Shown: piece after piece, positions 21,049 through 30,354 of the stretch | Layout of the letters: every line of letters starts with the position of its first letter | Numbering within the stretch: position 1 is the first letter of the stretch | Origin: an uncultured Pelagibacteraceae bacterium | GTDB lineage: Bacteria > Pseudomonadota > Alphaproteobacteria > Pelagibacterales > Pelagibacteraceae | NCBI GenBank assembly: GCA_902560815.1 | Contig: CACENP010000008.1 | Coordinates: forward strand, 1 to 64,000 | Reading direction: 5' to 3' | Length of the DNA: 64,000 nucleotides | Notes under the pieces: model-generated | Seen by the model: only the letters and a program-made list of their open reading frames with translations | The model's database searches: none | Told to the model about the DNA's origin: nothing | Made by a program: the position numbers and the translations under genes

Positions 21049-22143
21049 ATGAGAAAATTGGTCTCAATGTTATTTGCAGTAACTTTAGCTTTAGGTTTTA
21101 TTACTAATGCAAATGCTGCAAAAACACTTAAATGTCAGACTGTCTTAAATGCAAAAGGCGATGAAGTTATTATGCTTAAAGACTTTACTGATACAGTTAC
21201 TAAATTAACTGGTGGTTCATTAAAATTTGAAATTATGCCTGCAGGAACAGTAGTAGGAGTTAAAGAAACTCTTGATGCAGTTGACAAAGGTTTAATTGAT
21301 TGTGGTTTTGCTTGGACACACTATTGGTCTGGTGAACACCCAGCAGCTATGCTTTTTGGTTCTCCAGTAGCAGGTGCGGGAGTTGGTATTGATAATATCG
21401 CTTTCTTATCTTGGTTCTTATCAGGTGGCGGTGAGCAACTTTATGATCAGCTTTGGAAAGAAATGAATAGAAACATTAAAGGCTTTATGCTTCAACCCGT
21501 TGGACCAGAAGCTTTAGGATGGTTTCCAGAGCCAATCAAAAATATGGATGATTTCAGAAAATTAAAATTCAGAACTCCTCCAGGAATTCCGGGACAAACA
21601 TATAAAGATATCGGTATTGCATCTGTAGCAATGGGAGGTGGAGATATTCTTCCAGCTCTTGAGGCAGGAACAATTGATGCTGCTGAGTGGTGTTGTCCAA
21701 AACCAGATATGGTATTTGGTTTCCAAAAAGTTCTAAAACATTATTACTTGCAAGGTTTACACCAAGTAGTTGTTAATGCAGACTTTTATATTACTGGAAC
21801 TACTTATGAGAAATTCTCTGATCATGAGAAAAACTCTATTAAAGTTGCAGCGGATGCATCATTAATGAAATCTTTAGCAAGAAGAATTCTTGTTAACGGT
21901 GAAGCATTACATGAATTGACTACTAAACATGGTGTTCAACTTCATGATACACCAAAAGATTACTTTGTTGAGTATATGGCAGCAGCTAACGCTACTTTAA
22001 ATAAAAATGCACAAGAGAATGCATTCTTTAAAAAAGTATGGGATTCACAGAAGAAATTTGCTGATACAGCAGTTCCTTTCTGGGCAGGAGCTCAAATGTC
22101 AAATGCGCAGCTAGGAATGGCTCACGCGGCGACATTAAAGTAG
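21049..22143 (+). CDS. TRAP transporter solute-binding protein (DctP-type)
   Basis: 364 aa; signal peptide MRKLVSMLFAVTLALGFITNANA; SBP followed by DctQ and DctM; GTIDAAEWCCPKPDMVFGF corresponds to the conserved TRAP SBP segment. Confidence 0.94.
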   Translation: MRKLVSMLFAVTLALGFITNANAAKTLKCQTVLNAKGDEVIMLKDFTDTVTKLTGGSLKFEIMPAGTVVGVKETLDAVDKGLIDCGFAWTHYWSGEHPAAMLFGSPVAGAGVGIDNIAFLSWFLSGGGEQLYDQLWKEMNRNIKGFMLQPVGPEALGWFPEPIKNMDDFRKLKFRTPPGIPGQTYKDIGIASVAMGGGDILPALEAGTIDAAEWCCPKPDMVFGFQKVLKHYYLQGLHQVVVNADFYITGTTYEKFSDHEKNSIKVAADASLMKSLARRILVNGEALHELTTKHGVQLHDTPKDYFVEYMAAANATLNKNAQENAFFKKVWDSQKKFADTAVPFWAGAQMSNAQLGMAHAATLK

Positions 22144-22164
22144 TAATTAGATAAAAAGAAATAT

Positions 22165-22202
22165 AAAAAGCGGACTTACTCGATTAAGTCCGCTTTTTTT
22201 TT
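22165..22202 (+). terminator. Rho-independent terminator between TRAP SBP and small permease genes
   Basis: GCGGACTTA (22170-22178), loop CTCGAT, TAAGTCCGC (22185-22193), then a run of T; perfect 9-bp stem flanked by A-run/T-run. Confidence 0.9.
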
Positions 22203-22211
22203 AGGAAAATT

Positions 22212-22823
22212 ATGACAGAAGAACCAGGTAGACTAGATATTTCAGATGAAATGATTGCTGAGAGAAGAGGTGGCTCAAGTAAAATGCCCGATGATATGCC
22301 TACTTGGATGTCAAAAACAATTGTTGGAATAGATAAGTTTAGCAAAGTAATTGGTAATATAGTTTGCTGGATAACTATACCATTAATCCTTGGCATGGTT
22401 TACGAAGTATTCGCTAGGAAATTATTTTTATCTCCAACTATTTGGGCCTACGATATGAGTAGGTTTTTATATGGAGCACTTTTTATGTTAGGAGCTGGTT
22501 ATGCTCTTTCAAAAGGTGTTCATATAAGAGCAGATTTTTTATATAGAAATTTTAAAGTTAAAACTCAAGGAACAGTAGATTTTTGGCTTTATCTATTATT
22601 TTATTTTCCAGGTTTGTTAGTATTTCTTTACATGACAATAGGATTTGTCCAGGAATCAATAATGAGAGGTGAAAAAGGAATGGATACTACTTGGATGCCT
22701 TACATGTGGCCTATCAAAACTTGTTTACTAATTGGGATTATATTTTTATTAATTCAAGGAGTCTCAGAAATATTAAAAAGTTTTTATGCTGCCACAAAAG
22801 GTAGATGGCCAGGTCAAGAATGA
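22212..22823 (+). CDS. TRAP transporter small permease (DctQ-like)
   Basis: 203 aa, 4 TM segments; FLYGALFMLGAGYALSKGVHIRADFLY. Confidence 0.92.
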   Translation: MTEEPGRLDISDEMIAERRGGSSKMPDDMPTWMSKTIVGIDKFSKVIGNIVCWITIPLILGMVYEVFARKLFLSPTIWAYDMSRFLYGALFMLGAGYALSKGVHIRADFLYRNFKVKTQGTVDFWLYLLFYFPGLLVFLYMTIGFVQESIMRGEKGMDTTWMPYMWPIKTCLLIGIIFLLIQGVSEILKSFYAATKGRWPGQE

Positions 22824-24154
22824 TCTCTCATTTAATAGATCCAGCTATACTTGGTTTTATTTTAGTTGGAGTAATGCTTTTTGCAATTTTCATCGGATTT
22901 CCAATTTCATTTACTTTAATATTTTTAGGATTTGTTTTTGGATATCTTGGATTCGGAAAACTTGTTTTTTACTTAATGACTTTGCAGTTTTCAATGGTCA
23001 TGACCGAACAGACTCTCGCCGCCGTTCCACTCTTTGTCTTTATGGGTATAATGATGGAACAAGCTGGGTTGATGGAAAGACTGTTCTCAGCATTTCAATT
23101 AATGCTAGCTAAAGTCAGAGGATCTTTATATTACGCGGTACTCTTTGTATCTGTTATATTTGCTGCTGCCACTGGGATTGTTGGAGCATCAGTAACTATC
23201 CTGGGTATTATGGCAGCTAAATCAATGAATAAGTCAAATTATGATGTAAAATTAGCAGCTGGTACAATAACAGCAGGAGGTACTCTGGGTATTTTAATTC
23301 CTCCAAGTATTATGCTTGTGGTTATGGGGCCTATAATGGAAATTCCTGTAACAGATTTGTTTGCAGCAGCAATTTTACCTGGTGTATTACTTGCCTGTTT
23401 ATATGCAGCATACACAACAATTAGATGTATGCTTAATCCTAAACTTGGCCCACCTTTGCCTGAGGAACTTAGAGCGGCAAGCATGAAAGATGTATGGATT
23501 GAATTTTTTATAGGTTTAGTTCCACCAGCGGCATTAGTATTTGCTGCTCTTGGAAGTATTTTATTTGGTTTTGCTACACCAACAGAGGCTGCAGGTTGTG
23601 GTGCAGCTGGTTCTTTAGTTTTAGCTTTAGCATATAGGAAATTAACCATACCTAAATTGCAAGATGCGCTAGTTAAGACTTTAGAAATTACAGCATTAAT
23701 TATGGTTCTAGTTGCAGCATCAAACTTCTTTGGAGCTGTTTTTGCTAGACTAGGCACTCCAATGGTTCTGACAGATTTTTTACTATCTTTAGAGATGAAT
23801 AAATATTTAATTTTAGCAATGGTAATGGTAATGATTTTTCTTTTAGGTTGGCCACTTGAATGGGTTCCAATTGTAATGATTATAGTCCCTATAATCTTAC
23901 CTTTAATTGAAGCTTTAGGTTTTAATTTAACTTGGTTTGCTATACTGGTTGCTGTTAATTTACAAACCGCCTGGCTTTCACCTCCAGTCGCATTGTCCGC
24001 CTATTTTCTTAAAGGAGTTGTTCCAGAATGGGATTTAAAAGATATTTACCTTGGTATGATGCAATTTATGGTTCTTCAGGTAATTGGTCTAGTAATTATA
24101 ATACTATTTCCAAAAATTGTACTATGGTTACCAACTGTCTTGTATGGACAGTAA
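22820..24154 (+). CDS. TRAP transporter large permease (DctM-like)
   Basis: Start placed at ATG 22820 (ATGA overlap with DctQ stop); GIVGASVTILGIMAAKSMNKSNYDVKLAAGTITAGGTLGILIPPSIMLVVMG. Confidence 0.94.
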   Translation: MISHLIDPAILGFILVGVMLFAIFIGFPISFTLIFLGFVFGYLGFGKLVFYLMTLQFSMVMTEQTLAAVPLFVFMGIMMEQAGLMERLFSAFQLMLAKVRGSLYYAVLFVSVIFAAATGIVGASVTILGIMAAKSMNKSNYDVKLAAGTITAGGTLGILIPPSIMLVVMGPIMEIPVTDLFAAAILPGVLLACLYAAYTTIRCMLNPKLGPPLPEELRAASMKDVWIEFFIGLVPPAALVFAALGSILFGFATPTEAAGCGAAGSLVLALAYRKLTIPKLQDALVKTLEITALIMVLVAASNFFGAVFARLGTPMVLTDFLLSLEMNKYLILAMVMVMIFLLGWPLEWVPIVMIIVPIILPLIEALGFNLTWFAILVAVNLQTAWLSPPVALSAYFLKGVVPEWDLKDIYLGMMQFMVLQVIGLVIIILFPKIVLWLPTVLYGQ

Positions 24155-24178
24155 TTTATATTTGTTTAATATAAGCTA

Positions 24179-25636
24179 GTGATTCAACAAAAAGAAACTT
24201 CTAACCTAATGAATTGGGAGCTAGTCTCGGTTAACCCAAATAATAAAATTTGGAACTGGAAAGATTTATTTTGTTTTTGGGGATCAAACATTCAAAGCAT
24301 AATTGGTTTTTCATTAATTGCATCTTTATATTTAGTTTATCAACTGAATTTTTTTATTGTCCTGATCGGATGTATAATCGGTTCAATACTAGTATATATA
24401 TTTTCAAACTTAATTGGAAAACCTTCACAGAAACATGGACTTCCATTTCCAGTTTTTTTGAGACTTTCAATGGGAGTATATGGAGCAAGATATGTAGCCA
24501 CGTTAAGAGGACTAGTTGGAATTTTTATGTTTGGAGTTCAGACATATTTTATTTCAAAATCATTAGGTTACTTAATAAGAATTAGTTTGTTTTCGATAGA
24601 TAGCGCAATTTTAGATAAAGATATTTTTTTACTTTTTTTCATGGGACTAAATATTATTGATGGTTTCGCATTAATATTTGCTATTTGGATTCAATATTTA
24701 TTATTTAGCAATGGTCAAAGATTTATTAAAAGAATTATTAATTTTTCAACTTTATTTGTATATTTTGGGCTAGTTATTTTTTTTATAATTTTAATTAGGG
24801 AAAATTATAATGAAATATTAGAACTAACTAGTATTTTATTTGAAAATAACATTATTTATAGCAAAGAAAATTTAATAGCCTTACTTTCCGTCGCTGGTAC
24901 TTTTTTTGCATATTTTTCAATTATTATTGTCAACTTTGGAGATTTTTCCAGATATGCAAAAAGTGAAAGTGATTTAAACAAAGGTAATTTAAGTTTATTT
25001 TTAAATTTGTTAATTTTTTCATTTTTAGCTATCTCTTTAGTATTAGGGTCTAGTATTGTTTTTGAAAAAAATCTAATTTCTGTTGATAGATTGTTAACAA
25101 ATCCAACAGATATTATCGGTAAGTTTGATAATGCTGTTTTAACATTCATAGCATTATTATTTATATTAGTTGCCTCAACATCAACTAATTTAATTGCAAA
25201 CTATATTCCCTCTCAAAATTCAATTATTAATTTTTTGCCTAACAAATCAAGTTTGAGAAGCTCAGGAATATTAATTATTTTTTTAGGACTTATATTTGCA
25301 GTTTTTTGGGATCCTGTTCTTAGTAAAATTGGAATTTTGTCATTCGTAGATACGCTAGGTTCATTTTTTGGACCGATAGCCGGAATTATGATTGTCGATT
25401 ATTATGTTATTAAAAATAGAAAAGTTATTAATAAAGATATATTTTCTTCAAATAAAGATGGAGCATATCATTACTCTAGCGGATGGCAGATCAAAGCAAT
25501 ATATTCTCTATTTATTGGTTTTATCTTTGCTTCAGCAACTATATGGAATATTGATTTGAGATTTTTACAATCTTTTTCTTGGATTATAGGTGCAGTTTTT
25601 TCTTCAATGACTTATTATCTGTTAGCGAGTAAATAA
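24179..25636 (+). CDS. NCS1-family (cytosine/purine/uracil/allantoin-type) permease
   Basis: 485 aa, GTG start, about 12 TM segments; NWKDLFCFWGSNIQSI, GAIGM/GVYGARYVATLRGLVG, PIAGIMIVDYYVIKNR. Confidence 0.88.
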   Translation: MIQQKETSNLMNWELVSVNPNNKIWNWKDLFCFWGSNIQSIIGFSLIASLYLVYQLNFFIVLIGCIIGSILVYIFSNLIGKPSQKHGLPFPVFLRLSMGVYGARYVATLRGLVGIFMFGVQTYFISKSLGYLIRISLFSIDSAILDKDIFLLFFMGLNIIDGFALIFAIWIQYLLFSNGQRFIKRIINFSTLFVYFGLVIFFIILIRENYNEILELTSILFENNIIYSKENLIALLSVAGTFFAYFSIIIVNFGDFSRYAKSESDLNKGNLSLFLNLLIFSFLAISLVLGSSIVFEKNLISVDRLLTNPTDIIGKFDNAVLTFIALLFILVASTSTNLIANYIPSQNSIINFLPNKSSLRSSGILIIFLGLIFAVFWDPVLSKIGILSFVDTLGSFFGPIAGIMIVDYYVIKNRKVINKDIFSSNKDGAYHYSSGWQIKAIYSLFIGFIFASATIWNIDLRFLQSFSWIIGAVFSSMTYYLLASK

Positions 25637-25643
25637 TACCTAT

Positions 25644-26390
25644 ATGCATCAATTTGACCTTAAAAACAAAACTGCAGTTATTACTGGTGGAGCTCAAGGT
25701 TTTGGACTAGATATAGCAAAAAAATTTTTATCCTCAGGATCTAAAGTTTTCATATGGGACATTGATGAAAAAGAATTATTAAAAGCTACTAAAGAGGTTA
25801 ATAATTCTAATTTAAATTATAATGTTGTTGATGTATCTAATTTTGAACAAGTTCAAAAAGCTGTTAGCGATATAACATTAAAAAATAAAATTGATATATT
25901 GATTAACAACGCAGGTATTACTGGACCAACAGCTGAACTTTGGAATTACAATGTAAAAGATTGGAATTCTATAATTAATATTAATTTACACGGTACTTTT
26001 TATTGTTGTAAATCTATAGTTCCTCACATGATGAAAAATAATTATGGACGAATTGTAAATATAGCTTCTGTTGCAGGCAAAGATGGAAACGCAAATGCTA
26101 GTGCATATAGTTCCGCAAAAGCTGGAGTTATAGGTCTTACTAAATCCTTAGGAAAAGAATTGGCAAAATATAATATAGCCGTAAACGCAATTACACCTGC
26201 TGGTGCAAAAACAAAAATTTTAGATCAAATGTCCAAAGAACATGTTCAATGGATGCTTTCAAAAGTTCCAAGAGGTCGTTTTTTAGAAATTAACGAACTT
26301 TCTTCAATGGTTTGTTGGCTTTCCTCTGAAGAAAACTCTTTTTCAACTGCTGCTGTATTCGATATAAGCGGTGGTAGATCTACTTATTAA
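25644..26390 (+). CDS. SDR oxidoreductase (3-oxoacyl-ACP reductase-like)
   Basis: TAVITGGAQGFGLDIA, INNAGITGP, YSSAKAGVIGLTKSLGKE. Confidence 0.93.
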   Translation: MHQFDLKNKTAVITGGAQGFGLDIAKKFLSSGSKVFIWDIDEKELLKATKEVNNSNLNYNVVDVSNFEQVQKAVSDITLKNKIDILINNAGITGPTAELWNYNVKDWNSIININLHGTFYCCKSIVPHMMKNNYGRIVNIASVAGKDGNANASAYSSAKAGVIGLTKSLGKELAKYNIAVNAITPAGAKTKILDQMSKEHVQWMLSKVPRGRFLEINELSSMVCWLSSEENSFSTAAVFDISGGRSTY

Positions 26391-26404
26391 ATTAATAATA
26401 GTTT

Positions 26405-27058
26405 ATGTTAAAATTTTTAAATTATATTTTAATAATTTTTTTATTTCATTTTAATTTAGCTTTTGCTGAAAAAATTAATATATTTAAATTTACTGAAGAA
26501 GAGTTATCCACTTTAAAGGTTAGAAAAATAAGAGGTGCTAATTCTAAAACGAAATATACTCTAGGAAGTAATGAAAATGGTAAATTTTTAAAAGCAGAAG
26601 CAAATAATTCTGCCTCAGGTCTTGGCAAAGAAATTGAAATTAATTTAAACGAAACTCCATTTCTTAATATTACATGGAAGGTTGAAAAAGATTTACTTGG
26701 AATAGATGAAGAAAGTAAAAAAGGTCATGATTATGCAGCAAGAGTGTTTGTGGTAAAAAAAACAGGTGCAACACCACTTTCAAATAGAGCAATGAATTAT
26801 GTTTTTTCTAGCAACAATAGCGTAAACACGCATCACCCAAGTCCTTTTACCAAAAAATCTATTGACTATGTTTTATCAAGTACAAAAGAAAATTTAAACA
26901 AATGGGTTACAGTAAAGGTTAATGTTAAAGAACATTTCAAAACATTTCATAATTTAGATTTAGATGAAATTAATGGTGTTGCAATTATGTCTGATACAGA
27001 TAATTCTAAATTAAGTTCAATAGCATACTATCAAAATATTTATTTTTCTTCTGATTAG
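26405..27058 (+). CDS. DUF3047-like secreted protein
   Basis: 217 aa, signal peptide; LNITWKVEKDL, DYAARVFVV, GVAIMSDTDNS resemble DUF3047. Confidence 0.75.
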   Translation: MLKFLNYILIIFLFHFNLAFAEKINIFKFTEEELSTLKVRKIRGANSKTKYTLGSNENGKFLKAEANNSASGLGKEIEINLNETPFLNITWKVEKDLLGIDEESKKGHDYAARVFVVKKTGATPLSNRAMNYVFSSNNSVNTHHPSPFTKKSIDYVLSSTKENLNKWVTVKVNVKEHFKTFHNLDLDEINGVAIMSDTDNSKLSSIAYYQNIYFSSD

Positions 27059-27080
27059 ATAAAGTTTTAATTATCATTTC

Positions 27081-27764
27081 TTATTTAAGTTTTATAACTT
27101 TTTTAAATAGAGAAGTCATTTTTTTTTCATTAATTCTTCCAGTATTAACGTTTCTTGGGCTAGGATGATAACAACCAAATAATATTTTTTTATCTGGTAG
27201 TACATATTTAACTCCATGACCAAATATATAATCTTTATTTTTTAATAAATGATTTTCTTTATAAAATTGAATACAAGCATCGAAAGCTATTTTTCCTAAA
27301 GCAATAATTGTTTTTACGTTTTTAAGTAAATCTATTTCTTCTTTAAAATAATTAAAGCAAGTTTTAAGTTCTAAAAGGGTAGGCTTATCACCTGGGGGTA
27401 CACACTTTAATGCTGTAGTGATATAAGAGTTATAAAGTTTTAAACCATCATTTTTATTTTCAGAAGTAGGCTGATTAGATAATTTTGCTTTATTTAGACA
27501 TTTGTATAAAAATTCTGCAGATCTATCACCTGTAAATACTCTACCAGTTCTATTTCCTCCGTGAGCGGCTGGGGCAAGACCAACAAAAAGTATTTTACCT
27601 TTTAAGTCACCAAATCCAGTTATAGGTTTCCCCCAATATTTTTCATTTATATATTGTTTTCTTTTTTGTTTAGCAATTTTTTCTCTAAAATTTTTTAATC
27701 TTTTACATTTTTTACATTTAATGATTCTTTTGTTTAGATTGATAAATTGACTATTTAAAGTCAT
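27081..27764 (-). CDS. Uracil-DNA glycosylase, family 5 (UdgB-like), Fe-S
   Basis: 227 aa; motif A GLAPAAHGGNRTGRVFTGD, motif B HPSPRNVNTGR; Cys residues CKKCK, KCVPPG and KTCF fit an Fe-S site. Confidence 0.88.
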   Translation of the reverse strand: MTLNSQFINLNKRIIKCKKCKRLKNFREKIAKQKRKQYINEKYWGKPITGFGDLKGKILFVGLAPAAHGGNRTGRVFTGDRSAEFLYKCLNKAKLSNQPTSENKNDGLKLYNSYITTALKCVPPGDKPTLLELKTCFNYFKEEIDLLKNVKTIIALGKIAFDACIQFYKENHLLKNKDYIFGHGVKYVLPDKKILFGCYHPSPRNVNTGRINEKKMTSLFKKVIKLK

Positions 27765-27767
27765 CTT

Positions 27768-28016
27768 TTATTTCATATTTCGTTTTTTAAATAACGAAAC
27801 ACCACTTTTTATTTTATGATTATATGATTCATCAAAACTATCTAATTGCCAGCCCTTTAATCGAGTTCTAATTTCTAAAAGATTATTTTTTTTCCAATCA
27901 TCTGTTGTTTTTTCATCTTTCCACATTTGTTTATCATTATTGCTTCTGCCACATCCATAACAATATCCAGTAACAGGGTCTGTCTTACAAATACTTATAC
28001 AAGGTGATACAATCAT
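27768..28016 (-). CDS. DUF1289 family protein
   Basis: 82 aa; SPCISICKTDPVTGYCYGCGR Cys motif. Confidence 0.88.
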   Translation of the reverse strand: MIVSPCISICKTDPVTGYCYGCGRSNNDKQMWKDEKTTDDWKKNNLLEIRTRLKGWQLDSFDESYNHKIKSGVSLFKKRNMK

Positions 28017-28097
28017 TTTTTTTTAATATTTATCATGTTTTACACTATTATTCTAATTGGACAAATGAGATCTATAATATATAAAACCATTTAAATT

Positions 28098-28182
28098 GGG
28101 CGAGTGGCGGAATTGGTAGACGCGTTGGTCTTAGGAACCAATAGTGCAAGCTGTGAAGGTTCGAGTCCTTTCTCGCCTACCA
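28098..28182 (+). tRNA. tRNA-Leu (anticodon TAG)
   Basis: Acceptor GGGCGAG/CTCGCCT, anticodon arm TTGGT-CTTAGGA-ACCAA, variable arm, T-loop GGTTCGAGTCC, encoded CCA. Confidence 0.96.
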
Positions 28183-28191
28183 AAATATTTT

Positions 28192-29625
28192 ATGAAAGTT
28201 ACTGTAGAAAATAAAAAAGGCTTAAACAAAGATTTAAAAGTCTTTATAGAAAAAAAAACTATTTCTTCATATATGGATGAAAAATATGAAGAGGTAAAAA
28301 ATTCAATAACACTCAAAGGTTTTAGACCAGGCAAAGTTCCAAAAGAAATTTTAAAAAAACAATTTGGCCAAGCTATATTTGGAGAGGTTCTTGATAAAGT
28401 TCTAAAAGATACAACCGCAAAAGCTCTTCAAGAAAATAAAATAAAACCTGCTGGGCAACCTAAAATTGATTTAAAAACTTATGGAGAAGATAAAGATTTG
28501 GAATATATAATTTCAGTAACTGAATTACCAAAGATTGATATCAAAAGCTTAGAAAATATTAAATTTGATGAGTTTAAAGTTAAAATTGATGCAAAAGAAA
28601 CAGAAAAAAGAATTCAAGATATAGCCAAATCTCAGAAAAATTTTGAAGATGTAGATCCTGCAAAAGTGGCAAATGAAGGCGACCTAGTTATTTTTGATTA
28701 TAAAGCAACAGTTGAAGGTAAAGAATTTAAAGGCAATGAAGGAAAAAATACACAGTTAGAAATAGGAAAAGACTTATTTATTAAAGGCTTTGATAAGCAA
28801 TTATTAAAAGTTAAAAAAGAAGATGAAGTTAAAGTGGAAGTTAATTTACCAGAAAATTTTCCAGAAAAAGAATTGGTGGGAAAAAAAGCAATTTTTTTAT
28901 GTAAGATTAATGCTGTAAAAAAACCAAAAGATGTAAAGATCGATGATGATTTTGCAAAAAATCTTGGAGCAAAAGATTTAAAAAATTTGAAAGATCTAAT
29001 TACTAAACAAATTAATGATGAATTTAAAAATTCATTAAATACTATTAGTAGCAAACAAATACTAAATGAAATAGATAAAATTAAATTAGATGAAATTCCA
29101 GAAAATCTGAAAGAACAAGAAATTAAAATTCTGTCCCAAGGGATGAAGGAAGAAGAATTAAATAAAAATAAAAAAAATCTAGAAAAAAAAGCATTAAAAA
29201 GAATTAAAACTGGTTTAATACTAAATGAATTTGGTGAACAAAATAAAATCAATGTAACTGAACAAGAAATGCAAACTGAAATACAAAAGCAACTTAGAAT
29301 GATGCCTGGTCAAGAAAAGATGTTGCAAGAATATTACCAGAGTAATCCTAGTGTCTTAGCTAATCTTAGAGGTCAACTCTACGAAGAAAAAATTTTAAAA
29401 GAAATCAAATTAAAAGCAAAAGCAAATTTAAAAGAAATTACAAAAGAGCAGGCTGAAAAAATTTTAAAAGAAGAGAATGATAAGCATATGAGAGAGCATC
29501 ATTCTGAAGACCACGATCATTCGTCTGATAAAAAAAGTGCCTCTTCACAAAAAAAAGTAAACCCTGAAAAAACTAAAACTACAGTAAAGAAAACATCAAA
29601 AGTAAAAAAAGTTAGCAAAAAGTAA
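28192..29625 (+). CDS. tig: Trigger factor (peptidyl-prolyl isomerase chaperone)
   Basis: Start at [10 protein letters not shown]; ribosome-binding [13 protein letters not shown] domain ([14 protein letters not shown]). Confidence 0.96.
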   Translation: MKVTVENKKGLNKDLKVFIEKKTISSYMDEKYEEVKNSITLKGFRPGKVPKEILKKQFGQAIFGEVLDKVLKDTTAKALQENKIKPAGQPKIDLKTYGEDKDLEYIISVTELPKIDIKSLENIKFDEFKVKIDAKETEKRIQDIAKSQKNFEDVDPAKVANEGDLVIFDYKATVEGKEFKGNEGKNTQLEIGKDLFIKGFDKQLLKVKKEDEVKVEVNLPENFPEKELVGKKAIFLCKINAVKKPKDVKIDDDFAKNLGAKDLKNLKDLITKQINDEFKNSLNTISSKQILNEIDKIKLDEIPENLKEQEIKILSQGMKEEELNKNKKNLEKKALKRIKTGLILNEFGEQNKINVTEQEMQTEIQKQLRMMPGQEKMLQEYYQSNPSVLANLRGQLYEEKILKEIKLKAKANLKEITKEQAEKILKEENDKHMREHHSEDHDHSSDKKSASSQKKVNPEKTKTTVKKTSKVKKVSKK

Positions 29626-29657
29626 TCACAAGTTGTATAAGTATACCGAATCAACTT

Positions 29658-30263
29658 ATGAACAAAATACCTGAACATTTAAATACTCTAATACCTATGG
29701 TTGTTGAACAATCAAGCAGAGGAGAAAGAGCTTATGATATCTATTCAAGATTGCTAAAAGAGAGAATTGTATTTGTAGTTGGTCCAATTAATGACAATGT
29801 TGCATCTTTAGTTACTGCGCAACTTTTGTTTTTAGAATCAGAAGATCCAAAAAAAGAAATTTCTCTTTATATAAATAGTCCAGGAGGTTTGGTCACTGCA
29901 GGTTTGGGAATTTATGATACTATGCAGTACATAAAACCTGATGTATCAACTTTGTGCATTGGGCAAGCAGCAAGCATGGGATCTTTTTTATTGGCAGCCG
30001 GAACTAAAGGAAAAAGATTTTCTCTTCCTAATTCAAGAATAATGGTTCACCAACCCTCAGCAGGATTTCAAGGACAAGCAACTGATATTGAAATTCATGC
30101 TAACGAAGTCTTATCATTAAAAAAAAGATTAAATGAAATTTATTCAAAACATACAAATAAGTCTGTCGATGAAATTAAGTCAGCTCTTGAAAGAGATAAT
30201 TTTATGACACCAGAGAATGCAAAAGATTTTGGTCTTATAGACAAAGTAGTAGTTAACAGATAA
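29658..30263 (+). CDS. clpP: ATP-dependent Clp protease proteolytic subunit
   Basis: [49 protein letters not shown]. Confidence 0.98.
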   Translation: MNKIPEHLNTLIPMVVEQSSRGERAYDIYSRLLKERIVFVVGPINDNVASLVTAQLLFLESEDPKKEISLYINSPGGLVTAGLGIYDTMQYIKPDVSTLCIGQAASMGSFLLAAGTKGKRFSLPNSRIMVHQPSAGFQGQATDIEIHANEVLSLKKRLNEIYSKHTNKSVDEIKSALERDNFMTPENAKDFGLIDKVVVNR

Positions 30264-30354
30264 TAAATTACTATATATAGATTTTCCACAACCTATACTT
30301 GATTAGAATGAGTCAAATGTAATAGAGTGAATGAATTGATTCGAAATAAAAATT

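Noticed and set aside
22786-23112. + strand 108-aa ORF overlapping dctM in another frame
   Set aside because: Out-of-frame low-complexity translation (aromatic/Ser-rich) over a clear DctM coding region.
24250-24585. + strand 111-aa ORF inside NCS1 permease
   Set aside because: Out-of-frame shadow ORF with no recognisable motif.
27087-27104. AAGTT-TTAT-AACTT-TTTT as terminator for the DUF3047 gene
   Set aside because: Only 5 AT-rich base pairs and located inside the UdgB coding region; not convincing without 3'-end data.
28131-28334. - strand ORF covering tRNA-Leu and 5' tig
   Set aside because: Antisense to a tRNA and a well-supported CDS; no family resemblance.
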